A stretch of 41,701 nt of DNA from Azotobacter beijerinckii (GTDB lineage: Bacteria; Pseudomonadota; Gammaproteobacteria; Pseudomonadales; Pseudomonadaceae): positions 1-41,701 of the forward strand of contig NZ_FOFJ01000031.1 in NCBI RefSeq assembly GCF_900110885.1, in the 5' to 3' direction. The translations under genes and the position numbers were made by a program. The first letter of the stretch is position 1, and the number at the start of each line of letters is the position of its first letter. Under the pieces are notes generated by a model. It had not been told where the DNA came from. It made no database searches and was given only the letters and a program-made list of their open reading frames with translations. Below are positions 22,924 to 31,337 of the stretch, one piece after another.

Positions 22924-22985
22924 GGCGGGTGCAACCCGCCAGACATGGCCAACGCCCGACGCACAATGGCGGGTTGCCCCCCTAC
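22920..22985. repeat. GTAGGGCGGG hairpin repeat, copy 1
   Basis: The left arm GTAGGGCGGGTGCAACCC plus GCC and the right arm GGCGGGTTGCCCCCCTAC are imperfect inverted copies, about 66 bases end to end. The same arms occur perfectly at 25747-25816 and in short form at 23098-23122. The pncA stop codon lies in the left arm. Confidence 0.8.
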
Positions 22986-22995
22986 AGGCTAATCC

Positions 22996-23045
22996 GTAGG
23001 AGCCAGCTTGCTGGCGATGCCTTTCGGGCTTCTGATCGCCAGCTC
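22996..23045. repeat. Pseudomonas-type REP element
   Basis: GTAGGAGCCAGCTTGCTGGC, then GATG and, 20 bases on, ATCGCCAGCTC. This is the GTAGGAGC-type REP palindrome common in Pseudomonas genomes, with an inner GCCAGC/GCTGGC hairpin and a second inverted half. Confidence 0.7.
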
Positions 23046-23080
23046 GTAGGGTGGAAAACGACCGCAGGTCTTTTCCACCT
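23046..23080. repeat. GTAGGGTGGAAAA hairpin repeat
   Basis: GGTGGAAAA (23050-23058) pairs with TTTTCCACC (23071-23079), with an inner GACC/GGTC pair. It resembles the element near 31286-31320, which carries GTTTTGCCACCCTAC on the plus strand. Confidence 0.7.
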
Positions 23081-23097
23081 GCCGGTCATGCGGTCGG

Positions 23098-23122
23098 GTA
23101 GGGCGGGTTTCACCCGCCCTAC
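23098..23122. repeat. short GTAGGGCGGG perfect palindrome
   Basis: Arms GTAGGGCGGGT and ACCCGCCCTAC, eleven bases each and perfect, with a TTC loop. It lies 17 bases from the pncB stop and could also act as a transcript end for the minus strand. Confidence 0.75.
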
Positions 23123-23138
23123 ACAAGCGACGTCGCCT

Positions 23139-24500
23139 TCAACCCTGCCCTGCCAGCCGGTCGACCCGCTCCGCCAGCGCGCGCAGCGTCTCGCTCACCG
23201 TCACCGGATAGCCCGCCGCCGGCTCCGAGCCGCGCAGCGCCGGCGGCAGGCGGTCGAGCTGGCGCAGCGCATGGGCGCGCACCTCCGCCAGCGGCGGCGA
23301 GGGCGCCAGGCGCCGGCCGTCCCGCATCACCGGGCGGATCAGCGCCTCGCCCTCGCCCGCCTCGCCCTCCAGCATCAGGCTGTCGCCGCAGCAGTGCCCG
23401 GCGGCGTCGTAGCGCCGCCAGACCTGCTTGCGCCCCGGCCAGGTGGCCTTGCCCTCCGAGCGCTTGCGGCGCGGCTGGCCGGCGTATTCCTGCAGTTTGT
23501 AGGCGCAGTCCAGGGCCGGGGCATCGCTCGAGGTGTCCAGCCGGGTGCCGACGCCGAAGCCGTCGATCGGCGCGCCCTCCCCCACCAGCTTGCGGATCGA
23601 GTACTCGTCCAGGTTGCCGCTGGCGAACACGGTCGCCCCGTTCAGGCCGCCCGCATCGAGGATCGCCCGCACCCGCCGCGCATGGGCGCCGAGGTCGCCG
23701 CTGTCCAGGCGCACGCCCTGGACACGGATGCCGGCCGCGGCCAGGCGCGGCGCCAGCTCGACCACCTTCCGCGCCGCCGCCTCGGTGTCGTAGGTGTCGA
23801 TCAGCAGCACCACCGACTGCGGCAGGCTGCGGGCGAAATGCTCGAAGGCTTCGGTCTCGTCGGCGTGGGCCAGGACGAAGGAGTGCGCCATGGTCCCGGC
23901 CAGCGGGATGCCGAACTGCGCGCCGGCCAGCAGCGTGGCCGTGGCGTGGAAGCCGGCCAGGTAGCAGGCGCGGGCGGCCAGCAGCCCGGCCTCGGCGCCG
24001 TGGGCGCGGCGCAGGCCGAAGTCCACCAGCCGCTTGCCCGGCGCCGCCAGCACCACCCGCGCCGCCTTGCTGGCGATCAGCGTCTCAAAGTGCAGGAGGT
24101 TGATCAGCCGCGACTCCACCAGTTGCGCCTCGGGCAAGGGCGCGACGACGCGCAGGATCGGCTCGTCGGCGAAGAACGGCGTGCCCTCGGCCATCGCCTG
24201 CACCTCGCCGGTGAAGCGCAGCCCGGCCAGGTAGTCGAGGAAGGCCGGGCGGAACAGGCCCAGCCCGCTCAGCCAGTCCAGCTCCGCCTGCTCGAAGCGC
24301 AGCGTCTCCAGGTAGTCGAGCGCCTGCTCCAGCCCGGCGGCCAGGTAGAAGTTGCGCCGGGCCGGCAGCCGGCGAGCGAAGAACTCGAACACCGCGGTGT
24401 CGAGCATGTCGCGCTCGACGTAGCCCTGCAGCATGGTCAGTTGGTAGAGGTCGGTGAGCAGCGCGCCGGGGGCGGCGAGGCGGGGCGGAGCGAGCGGCAT
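23139..24500 (-). CDS. pncB: nicotinate phosphoribosyltransferase
   Basis: A 453-residue enzyme that forms nicotinate mononucleotide from nicotinate and PRPP, with ATP hydrolysis, in the Preiss-Handler NAD pathway. The phosphohistidine motif is GTMAHSFVLAH with H206. LTDLYQLTMLQGY at the N-terminus and VRLDSGDLGAHARRVR with GFGVGTRLDTSSDAP are conserved substrate-binding blocks. It belongs to the longer type II (PncB2-like) group. It is convergent with pncA and divergent from the capA-like gene. With the PRPP synthetase and PncA at 21323-22923 all steps from nicotinamide and ribose-5-phosphate to NaMN are encoded locally. Confidence 0.92.
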   Translation of the reverse strand: MPLAPPRLAAPGALLTDLYQLTMLQGYVERDMLDTAVFEFFARRLPARRNFYLAAGLEQALDYLETLRFEQAELDWLSGLGLFRPAFLDYLAGLRFTGEVQAMAEGTPFFADEPILRVVAPLPEAQLVESRLINLLHFETLIASKAARVVLAAPGKRLVDFGLRRAHGAEAGLLAARACYLAGFHATATLLAGAQFGIPLAGTMAHSFVLAHADETEAFEHFARSLPQSVVLLIDTYDTEAAARKVVELAPRLAAAGIRVQGVRLDSGDLGAHARRVRAILDAGGLNGATVFASGNLDEYSIRKLVGEGAPIDGFGVGTRLDTSSDAPALDCAYKLQEYAGQPRRKRSEGKATWPGRKQVWRRYDAAGHCCGDSLMLEGEAGEGEALIRPVMRDGRRLAPSPPLAEVRAHALRQLDRLPPALRGSEPAAGYPVTVSETLRALAERVDRLAGQG

Positions 24501-24604
24501 GGGGCGTTCTCCTTGCGCGGATGGGGACGGCCCGACGGCCGGCCGCCGCGGCCCGGCGGCGGCCGGGCCAGACTGAAGGGATTCGCTGCATCCGGGAGAC
24601 GCGC

Positions 24605-25717
24605 ATGTCCCGCACCAGGCTCTTTCTCGCCGGCGACCTGATGACCGCCCGCGGCATCGACCGCATCCTGCCGCATCCCAGCGATCCCCTGCTCCACGAA
24701 GCTTATGCCAGATCCGCCGACGACTACGTGGCGCTGGCCGAACGGCGCAACGGCCCGATTCCCCGTCAGGCGAACTTCGCCTACGTGTGGGGCGTGGCCC
24801 TCGCGGAACTCGAGCGGCGCCGCCCGGAGGTGCGCCTGCTCAACCTGGAAACCGCGGTGACCGCGCGCGGCTGGCCGCAGCCCAAGGGCATCAACTACCG
24901 GATGAACCCGGCCAACCTGCCGGTGCTCGCCGCGGCCGGCCTCGACTGCTGCACGCTGGCCAACAACCATGTGCTGGACTGGGGCGAAGAGGGCCTGCTC
25001 GACACCCTGCACAGCCTCGACGCCGCTGGCCTGTACCACGCCGGCGCCGGGACGGACCGCCGGCACGCCGAGGCGCCGGCGATCCTGCCGCTGGCCGACG
25101 GCGGGCGCCTGCTGGTGTTCGCCTTCGCCGGCCCCGACTGCGGCGTGCCACTCCACTGGGCGGCCGGCGAGCAGCAGCCGGGCGTCGCCTGTCTCGAGGA
25201 TCTCTCGCCGGAGAGCCTGCAGCGGGTGGCCCGTTGCATCCGCGCGGCGAAGCGGCCCGGCGACCGGGTGGTGGTCGCCCTGCACTGGGGCGGCAACTGG
25301 GGGTTCGGCATCCCCGCCGAACAGCGGCGCTTCGCCCACGCACTGATCGACGCGGCCGGCGTCGACCTGCTGCACGGCCACTCCTCGCACCACGTCAAGG
25401 GCATCGAGGTCTACCGCCAGCGACTGATCCTCTACGGCTGCGGCGACCTGCTCGACGACTACGAAGGCATCGACGACCACGAGATCTGGCGCGGCGACCT
25501 GGGCCTCTTGTACTTCGCCGACCTCGACGGCGAGGGCCGCCTGCAGGCCCTGGAACTGGTGCCGACCCGCCAGCGGCGGTTCAGCCTCCAGTACGCCGAA
25601 TACGCGGACCGCCAGTGGCTGCGCGATACCCTGAACCGCGAATCGGCGCGCTTCGACTGCCGCCTGCGCGACGGCGATGGGCCCGCCTTCCTGCTCGACT
25701 GGCCGGCCGCGGCCTGA
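24605..25717 (+). CDS. CapA/PgsA-type metallophosphatase-fold protein
   Basis: A 370-residue protein of the CapA family, named for poly-gamma-glutamate synthesis but found widely with unknown roles. Motifs of the metallophosphatase-like fold are AGDLMTARGID at residues 9-19, RLLNLETAVT, TLANNHVLDWGEEGLLDT, VVALHWGGNWG and LLHGHSSHHVKGIEVY. No signal peptide or membrane anchor is visible, so it is likely cytoplasmic, unlike CapA itself. The start is ATG 24605 (MSRTRLFLAG) preceded by CGGGAGA. It is divergent from pncB. No other poly-gamma-glutamate genes are present. Confidence 0.8.
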   Translation: MSRTRLFLAGDLMTARGIDRILPHPSDPLLHEAYARSADDYVALAERRNGPIPRQANFAYVWGVALAELERRRPEVRLLNLETAVTARGWPQPKGINYRMNPANLPVLAAAGLDCCTLANNHVLDWGEEGLLDTLHSLDAAGLYHAGAGTDRRHAEAPAILPLADGGRLLVFAFAGPDCGVPLHWAAGEQQPGVACLEDLSPESLQRVARCIRAAKRPGDRVVVALHWGGNWGFGIPAEQRRFAHALIDAAGVDLLHGHSSHHVKGIEVYRQRLILYGCGDLLDDYEGIDDHEIWRGDLGLLYFADLDGEGRLQALELVPTRQRRFSLQYAEYADRQWLRDTLNRESARFDCRLRDGDGPAFLLDWPAAA

Positions 25718-25746
25718 GCCGGCGACGCCCACGGCCGGAGCACCCC

Positions 25747-25816
25747 GTAGGGCGGGTGCAACCCGCCGAACATGGCGTGGAGCCGCGCCGAAATTGGCGG
25801 GTTGCACCCGCCCTAC
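25747..25816. repeat. 70-bp hairpin repeat with perfect 21-base arms (GTAGGGCGGG family)
   Basis: The left arm (25747-25767) begins GTAGGGCGGGTGCAACCC and the right arm (25796-25816) is its exact reverse complement, ending CACCCGCCCTAC. The inner part is 28 bases. The size and perfect arms resemble a miniature inverted-repeat element. No target duplication is evident (flanks CACCCC and GTCGAT). It separates capA-like from the mdaB remnant. Confidence 0.85.
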
Positions 25817-25828
25817 GTCGATTTTCTA

Positions 25829-26145
25829 CCGACGACGTCGAGGCCGAAGTGCGCCAGATCCTCTGGGCCGACGCCCTGATCTATCAGATGCCCGGCTGGT
25901 GGATGGGCGCGCCCTGGACGGTGAAGAAGTACCTCGACGAGGTGTTCACCGCCGGCCACGGCAGCCTCTATGCCAACGACGGGCGCAGCCGCCAGGACCC
26001 CAACCGCCACTACGGCAGCGGCGGCCTGCTGAAGGGCCGGCGCTACCTGCTCTCGCTGACCTGGAACGCCCCGCAGGAGCGATTTCCCGCCCCTTCGTCG
26101 GTTCCCGGCCAGAAACACCCGCACAGTTCCGCAAAGGGGGGATAG
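25829..26145 (+). pseudogene. remnant of an NAD(P)H:quinone reductase (MdaB-like)
   Basis: Translation in one frame gives DDVEAEVRQILWADALIYQM, then GWWMGAPWTVKKYLDEVFTA and YGSGGLLKGRRYLLSLTWNA. This is the middle of a flavodoxin-fold MdaB protein of about 195 residues. The first 40-60 residues and the last about 80 are missing. Similarity starts within 20 bases of the hairpin repeat and stops near 26090, after which an unrelated tail runs to a TAG at 26143. There is no start codon or ribosome site of its own, so it is a dead fragment. Confidence 0.85.
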
Positions 26146-26194
26146 TGGACGGGCACTCTCACGTCGAGATGTGCCCAACTCCGGAGGAACCGTG

Positions 26195-26440
26195 ATGAAA
26201 CGACGCGATTTTCCAGACCATGTCGCCTGGAGCGAGGCCCGCATGAACGGGGACCACGCCCTGGCCTTCGTTGCCATCCAGTCCCGTATCCCCGCGGTGG
26301 AGATCCGTTTCCACCTCGTCTATGAGGGCGCGCACTTCCCCCGGCTGTCGGACGCCACCGAGGCGGCCGACGATGCGCTCGGCAAGCTGGTCCGTTTCGA
26401 CCGGGACAACGACCCGGTATTCAGCTCGGCACTCTGTTGA
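26195..26440 (+). CDS. small hypothetical protein (81 residues)
   Basis: MKRRDFPDHVAWSEARMN at ATG 26195, preceded by a perfect GGAGGAA ribosome site at 26182. The 81-residue product is soluble, acidic in its second half, and ends FSSALC. I recognise no family. The strong ribosome site and Pseudomonas-like codon use support a real gene. It follows the mdaB remnant by 49 bases and is convergent with archease. Possible roles cannot be read from sequence. Confidence 0.6.
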   Translation: MKRRDFPDHVAWSEARMNGDHALAFVAIQSRIPAVEIRFHLVYEGAHFPRLSDATEAADDALGKLVRFDRDNDPVFSSALC

Positions 26441-26480
26441 GCGCCCCGGCCATCAGGCCGCGACGCCCGTCCACGCCCGC

Positions 26481-26894
26481 TCAGACGTCCACCACCGCCT
26501 GCGCCAGCCACTGGCCGTCGGCCTGCCGTACCACCTTGAGTTCGCAGAGCGACACCCCCTTGGCCTCCGCCGCCGGCTGGTGACGCGCCACCTCCAGCGG
26601 CTCGCCCCAGGCCGTGGCATGCAACCGGCTGCCGTCGATGGCCACCTCGAAGCGCGAGAACAGCAGGTGCCGGGTGGCCATCGCGAAGATCAGCGCGTTC
26701 AGCCAGTCCACCAATAGCAGCTCGACGTCCGGCGCGTCGCACTCGACCGCCAGCGCCTCGCGCGGCGCCACCGTGGCCGGATCGCAGATCGCCGCGGTCA
26801 GTGCCGTCGCCGCTCCGGCGAAGGCCTCGGCCAGGGTCGCGCCGCTGCCGCGCACGCCGATGTCGGCTTCGTGGGGGAAGGTCTGCCAGGGCAT
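26481..26894 (-). CDS. archease
   Basis: A 137-residue archease, the cofactor that speeds RtcB guanylation and allows multiple turnovers. Family features are the N-terminal FPHEADIGVRGSGATLAEAFAG, with the conserved H and D, the middle LLVDWLNALIFAMATRHLLF, and the C-terminal GVSLCELKVVRQADGQW. The metal-binding acidic residue near the C-terminus (VVDV) is kept. The rtcB gene is 12 kb away on the same strand, with an NAD-salvage block between. It is 51 bases downstream of ada, so read-through from ada is possible. Confidence 0.9.
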   Translation of the reverse strand: MPWQTFPHEADIGVRGSGATLAEAFAGAATALTAAICDPATVAPREALAVECDAPDVELLLVDWLNALIFAMATRHLLFSRFEVAIDGSRLHATAWGEPLEVARHQPAAEAKGVSLCELKVVRQADGQWLAQAVVDV

Positions 26895-26945
26895 GGGCCG
26901 CTCCTGCCGGGGAAGATCTGGACAGCGTAGCTCCCCCGCCGTCCC

Positions 26946-28019
<1,074 letters not shown>

Positions 28020-28162
28020 CTCGCCTCGCCTGCGGCCCTACGCAACGTGGTGGCCGCCCATCCCGTGTTTGCAGCAGGCACTGTAACGCCCGGGAGAAGG
28101 CGGGACACTCCGGGGCTTGCGGTTGAATTCGGAGATAATGACTGTCCCTCCCGGCCGGCCCC

Positions 28163-29287
28163 TCACGCCCCCGGCTGCAACGCCACTTCGACCTCGCGCT
28201 GCTTGTCGCCGCGCTTGACGGAAAGCCGTACCCGATTCCCGGCCTGGTAGTCGTCCAAGATCGCCTGCAGTTGCTCGACCGAGGCGACGGTCTTGCCGTC
28301 GACGGCGGTGACGACATCGCCGGGGACGATGCCGCCGTCGCGGGTGAAGCTCGCCCCGTCGAGCCCGGCCGCTTCGGCGGCCGAGCCCGGCGGCACGCCG
28401 AGGATGAAGACGCCTTCGATGCCGCTCAGTTCGACGAGGCGCTGGTTCAATCCCGAGTCCACCTCGACCCCCAGGCTGGGCTGCACGTATTTCCCCGTCC
28501 GGATGAGTTGGGGCACGACCCGGTTGACGGTGTCCACCGGCACCGCGAAGCCGATCCCGGCGGAGGCGCCGCTCGGGCTGTAGATCGCGGTGTTGATGCC
28601 GATCAGCCGGCCGGCCGAGTCCAGCAGCGGCCCGCCGGAGTTGCCGGGGTTGATCGCCGCGTCGGTCTGGATCAGGTGGTCGATCGCCGGGCCGCCCTCG
28701 CCCGAGAGGGTGCGGTCCAGGGCCGAGACGATCCCCGTGGTCAGCGTCCAGTCCAGGCCGAAGGGGTTGCCGATGGCGAAGACCTTCTGGCCCACCTTGA
28801 GATCGTGACTGGCCCCCAAAGGCACCGGCGGCGGCCGCTTGAAGTCCACGCCGATCTTCAGCACGGCGATGTCGTGCTCGCGGGAGGCCCCCACCAGGTT
28901 GGCCTTGAAGCTACGCCCGTCGGCCAGCTTGACCGTGGCCTCGCTGGCGCCTTGCACCACGTGGAAGTTGGTGACGACATGCCCGGCATCGTCCCAGATG
29001 AACCCCGAGCCCGTGCCGCGCGGCACCGAAAAGACGTTGCGGGTCCAGACGTCCATCACCTGCGCCTTGGTGGTGATGAACACCACCGAGTCGCGGGACC
29101 TCTCGAACAGCGCGATGGTGGCCTTTTCGTCCGCCGCCAGGTCGCCGCGGGCCTCGACCAGCCGCGGCGCGGCGTCCCGGGCGCCGCCGGGCCAGCCGTA
29201 AGCGTCCGGCAGGCCGCGCCAGAGCACGCTCAGCAGGCCGGCGGCCAGCGTGACGCCGAACAGACGGACGAGGAAGGGATCGCGCAT
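28163..29287 (-). CDS. DegP/HtrA-type serine protease with one PDZ domain
   Basis: A 374-residue periplasmic trypsin-like protease. Residues 5-23 form a signal anchor (FLVRLFGVTLAAGLLSVLW). The triad is H109 (VTNFHVVQG), D139 (REHDIAVLKI) and S217 (INPGNSGGPLL). A single PDZ domain follows at about 270-370 (SGIEGVFILGVPPGSAAEAAGL). This resembles DegS-like or MucD-like small HtrA proteins; it is shorter than MucD. The start was placed at ATG 29287 because AAGGAG lies eight bases upstream; the longer open frame overlaps the divergent regulator. Divergent from the ribbon-helix-helix gene, 223 bases apart. Confidence 0.9.
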   Translation of the reverse strand: MRDPFLVRLFGVTLAAGLLSVLWRGLPDAYGWPGGARDAAPRLVEARGDLAADEKATIALFERSRDSVVFITTKAQVMDVWTRNVFSVPRGTGSGFIWDDAGHVVTNFHVVQGASEATVKLADGRSFKANLVGASREHDIAVLKIGVDFKRPPPVPLGASHDLKVGQKVFAIGNPFGLDWTLTTGIVSALDRTLSGEGGPAIDHLIQTDAAINPGNSGGPLLDSAGRLIGINTAIYSPSGASAGIGFAVPVDTVNRVVPQLIRTGKYVQPSLGVEVDSGLNQRLVELSGIEGVFILGVPPGSAAEAAGLDGASFTRDGGIVPGDVVTAVDGKTVASVEQLQAILDDYQAGNRVRLSVKRGDKQREVEVALQPGA

Positions 29288-29481
29288 GAAAGGGCTCCTT
29301 GATGGGGAAAAGTGGACGGATTTTATTACCTGGCGCCGCTCCTCTGTCACGCGCCCGGACCGATCCAGTCCTCGACGCGCCGGCCGGGCCGAGGCTGCGG
29401 GTACCGCTCGTCCGCTGCCCCGACCGTTGGGGAGAGTTCCTCGAGTCCGGCCTTGACTTGGCCGTTGTTCAGCCCAATCTA

Positions 29482-29497
29482 CCATCCATACAGATGG
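29482..29497. promoter_or_regulatory. possible operator for the ribbon-helix-helix regulator
   Basis: CCATC (29482-29486) and GATGG (29493-29497) form a short inverted repeat, directly before the ribosome site AAGGGG of the regulator gene. Autoregulation of such small regulators through a promoter-proximal palindrome is common; here it is a guess from position. Confidence 0.25.
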
Positions 29498-29510
29498 CAA
29501 GGGGATGGTG

Positions 29511-29927
29511 ATGAGCATTCACGAACTGCGGCCGAAGGCCGGAGACACGACGGAAAAGATCACGATCAACCTGGGGGTCGTCGACCTCGGGCAGATCGAC
29601 CTGCTGGTTCAGGAAGGCTTCTATTCGAATCGAACCGATCTGATTCGTACGGCGATCCGCAATCAGTTGGCGACCCATGCCGAAGTGATCCGCGAAACGG
29701 TCGCCCGCAAGACCTTCGTCCTCGGCCTGCAGCACTACAGCCGCCGCGACCTGGAGGCCGTGCAGGCCGCCGGACAACGGCTCCAGATCCAGGTGCTGGG
29801 ACTGGCCAGCATTGCCACGGATGTGCCTCCCGAACTCGCGCTGGCGACGATCGATTCGATCGTCGTGCTCGGCGCGCTCCATGCCAGCGCCGCGGTGAAG
29901 GCCGCCCTGGCGGACCGAATCCGGTGA
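29511..29927 (+). CDS. ribbon-helix-helix (CopG-type) transcriptional regulator
   Basis: A 138-residue protein with an N-terminal ribbon-helix-helix DNA-binding domain at about 15-60 (TEKITINLGVVDLGQIDLLV, then FYSNRTDLIRTAIRNQL). The C-terminal 80 residues contain no recognised domain. Two ATG codons compete; 29511 was chosen because AAGGGG is six bases upstream, the first (29505) is too close. It sits 30 bases before the PHB depolymerase gene in the same direction, so it probably controls that gene and itself. Genes of this pairing are seen in other Pseudomonadaceae, by memory. Confidence 0.8.
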   Translation: MSIHELRPKAGDTTEKITINLGVVDLGQIDLLVQEGFYSNRTDLIRTAIRNQLATHAEVIRETVARKTFVLGLQHYSRRDLEAVQAAGQRLQIQVLGLASIATDVPPELALATIDSIVVLGALHASAAVKAALADRIR

Positions 29928-29957
29928 CCGCAAGAGCGGCCCAAGGAGATTCGAACC

Positions 29958-31250
29958 ATGAACGCACAACGCCATTCCGACCTGCTCGAAGCCACACAAC
30001 TGACGCGCTCCGGCCGGCTCCTCGAAGCCACCGAGCTCATTCAGCGGACGCTGGGGGGCCGCCCGGCGCCACGGCCCGCGGCCCAGGCCTGCCCGCAGGA
30101 CAATGCCGGGGGAACGGTGATCGAAGGCAGCTTCCGCGTCATCGATAGCGGCCCGTTTGCCCCGGCCAGCACGGCGCCAGACGCCGAGCGGGACGCGGCA
30201 GGCGGCCGGGAGGCGCCCGAGACCGTCGGCGAACCGCTCTTCTCGTCGCGCCTCGCTGCGGCCTTGCGCGAGAAACTGGCCAGGTTCCGCGGACCGGCAC
30301 CGGTCTTCGAACCGACCCTCCCCCGGCCAGCACCCGAGGCGATACCCGAGGGCGCCCGGTTCATTGCCGGCTCGTACAGCAACCCGGCGGGTACCCGCAG
30401 CTACAAGCTGTATGTCCCGAGCGGCCATGAGGGGCAGCCGTTGCCCCTGATCGTCATGCTGCATGGCTGCACGCAAAGCCCGGACGACTTTGCCGCCGGC
30501 ACCCGCATGAACGAACTCGCCGAGCAGGAGCCCTGCCTGGTGCTCTATCCGGCCCAGTCGAGCGCGGCGAATTGCTCGAAGTGCTGGAACTGGTTCAATC
30601 CGGCGGACCAGCGCGCCGACCAGGGCGAGCCGTCGCTGATCGCCGGCATGACGCGCGACGTCGCGGCACGCTACCAGGCCGATCCGCGGCGCATCTACGT
30701 CGCCGGTCTGTCGGCCGGCGGCGCCATGGCCACGACGATGGCGATGACCCACCCCGACCTGTATGCCGCGGCCGGCGTCCATTCCGGGCTGCCCCACGCG
30801 GCCGCGCACGACCTGCCTTCCGCGTTCGCCGCCATGCAGCAGGGCGCCAGCGGCGCCGGACCCGCCGGAAAGGACCGGGCGCCCGCATGTCCGGTGCCGA
30901 TCATCGTCTTCCACGGCGACCAGGATACGACGGTGCATCCCGGCAATGGCGACCAGGTGATCGTCCAGTTTGCGCCGACCGCTTCCCGCCACGCCGCCCA
31001 GCCGAAAACCGGCGCGAACCCGGATGTGAACGTGGAACGGGGCCAGGTGCCGAACGGGCATGCCTACACCCGCACCCTCTACCATCACCCGAGCGGCTCG
31101 CCGCACGTCGAGCAATGGACGATTCACGGTGCGGGTCATGCCTGGTCCGGGGGCAGCGCCCGCGGCTCCTATACCGATCCTCGGGGTCCGGATGCGAGCA
31201 AGGAAATGCTGCGCTTCTTCCTCGCCCATCCTGCCGGGCCGTCGAGGTAA
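29958..31250 (+). CDS. PHB depolymerase family esterase (intracellular type)
   Basis: A 430-residue alpha/beta hydrolase of the polyhydroxybutyrate depolymerase family. The oxyanion region is VMLHGCTQSPDDFAAGTRMN, the lipase box is GLSAGGAM with S252, the acidic residue is in HGDQDTTVHPG (D321 or D323), and the histidine is H394 in GAGHAWSGGS. Residues 1-130 lack a signal peptide and contain a charged leader (LTRSGRLLEATELIQRTLGG) typical of cytoplasmic members. It should act on PHB granules or on short polyester chains. The ribbon-helix-helix regulator precedes it by 30 bases; AAGGAG lies nine bases before the ATG. Confidence 0.88.
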   Translation: MNAQRHSDLLEATQLTRSGRLLEATELIQRTLGGRPAPRPAAQACPQDNAGGTVIEGSFRVIDSGPFAPASTAPDAERDAAGGREAPETVGEPLFSSRLAAALREKLARFRGPAPVFEPTLPRPAPEAIPEGARFIAGSYSNPAGTRSYKLYVPSGHEGQPLPLIVMLHGCTQSPDDFAAGTRMNELAEQEPCLVLYPAQSSAANCSKCWNWFNPADQRADQGEPSLIAGMTRDVAARYQADPRRIYVAGLSAGGAMATTMAMTHPDLYAAAGVHSGLPHAAAHDLPSAFAAMQQGASGAGPAGKDRAPACPVPIIVFHGDQDTTVHPGNGDQVIVQFAPTASRHAAQPKTGANPDVNVERGQVPNGHAYTRTLYHHPSGSPHVEQWTIHGAGHAWSGGSARGSYTDPRGPDASKEMLRFFLAHPAGPSR

Positions 31251-31285
31251 GCGGGGCGCCGCGCGAATTTGTCTGGAAATCCAGC

Positions 31286-31320
31286 GCGGGCAAACCGCTG
31301 CGCGGGTTTTGCCACCCTAC
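31286..31320. repeat. GTAGGGTGG-type hairpin repeat
   Basis: On the minus strand it reads GTAGGGTGGCAAAAC, followed by CCGCGCAGCGG and TTTGCC. GGCAAA pairs with TTTGCC around an inner CCGC/GCGG pair. It is related to the element at 23046-23080 and lies between the convergent PHB esterase and EamA genes. Confidence 0.6.
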
Positions 31321-31337
31321 CGCTCGATGCCCGCCCC

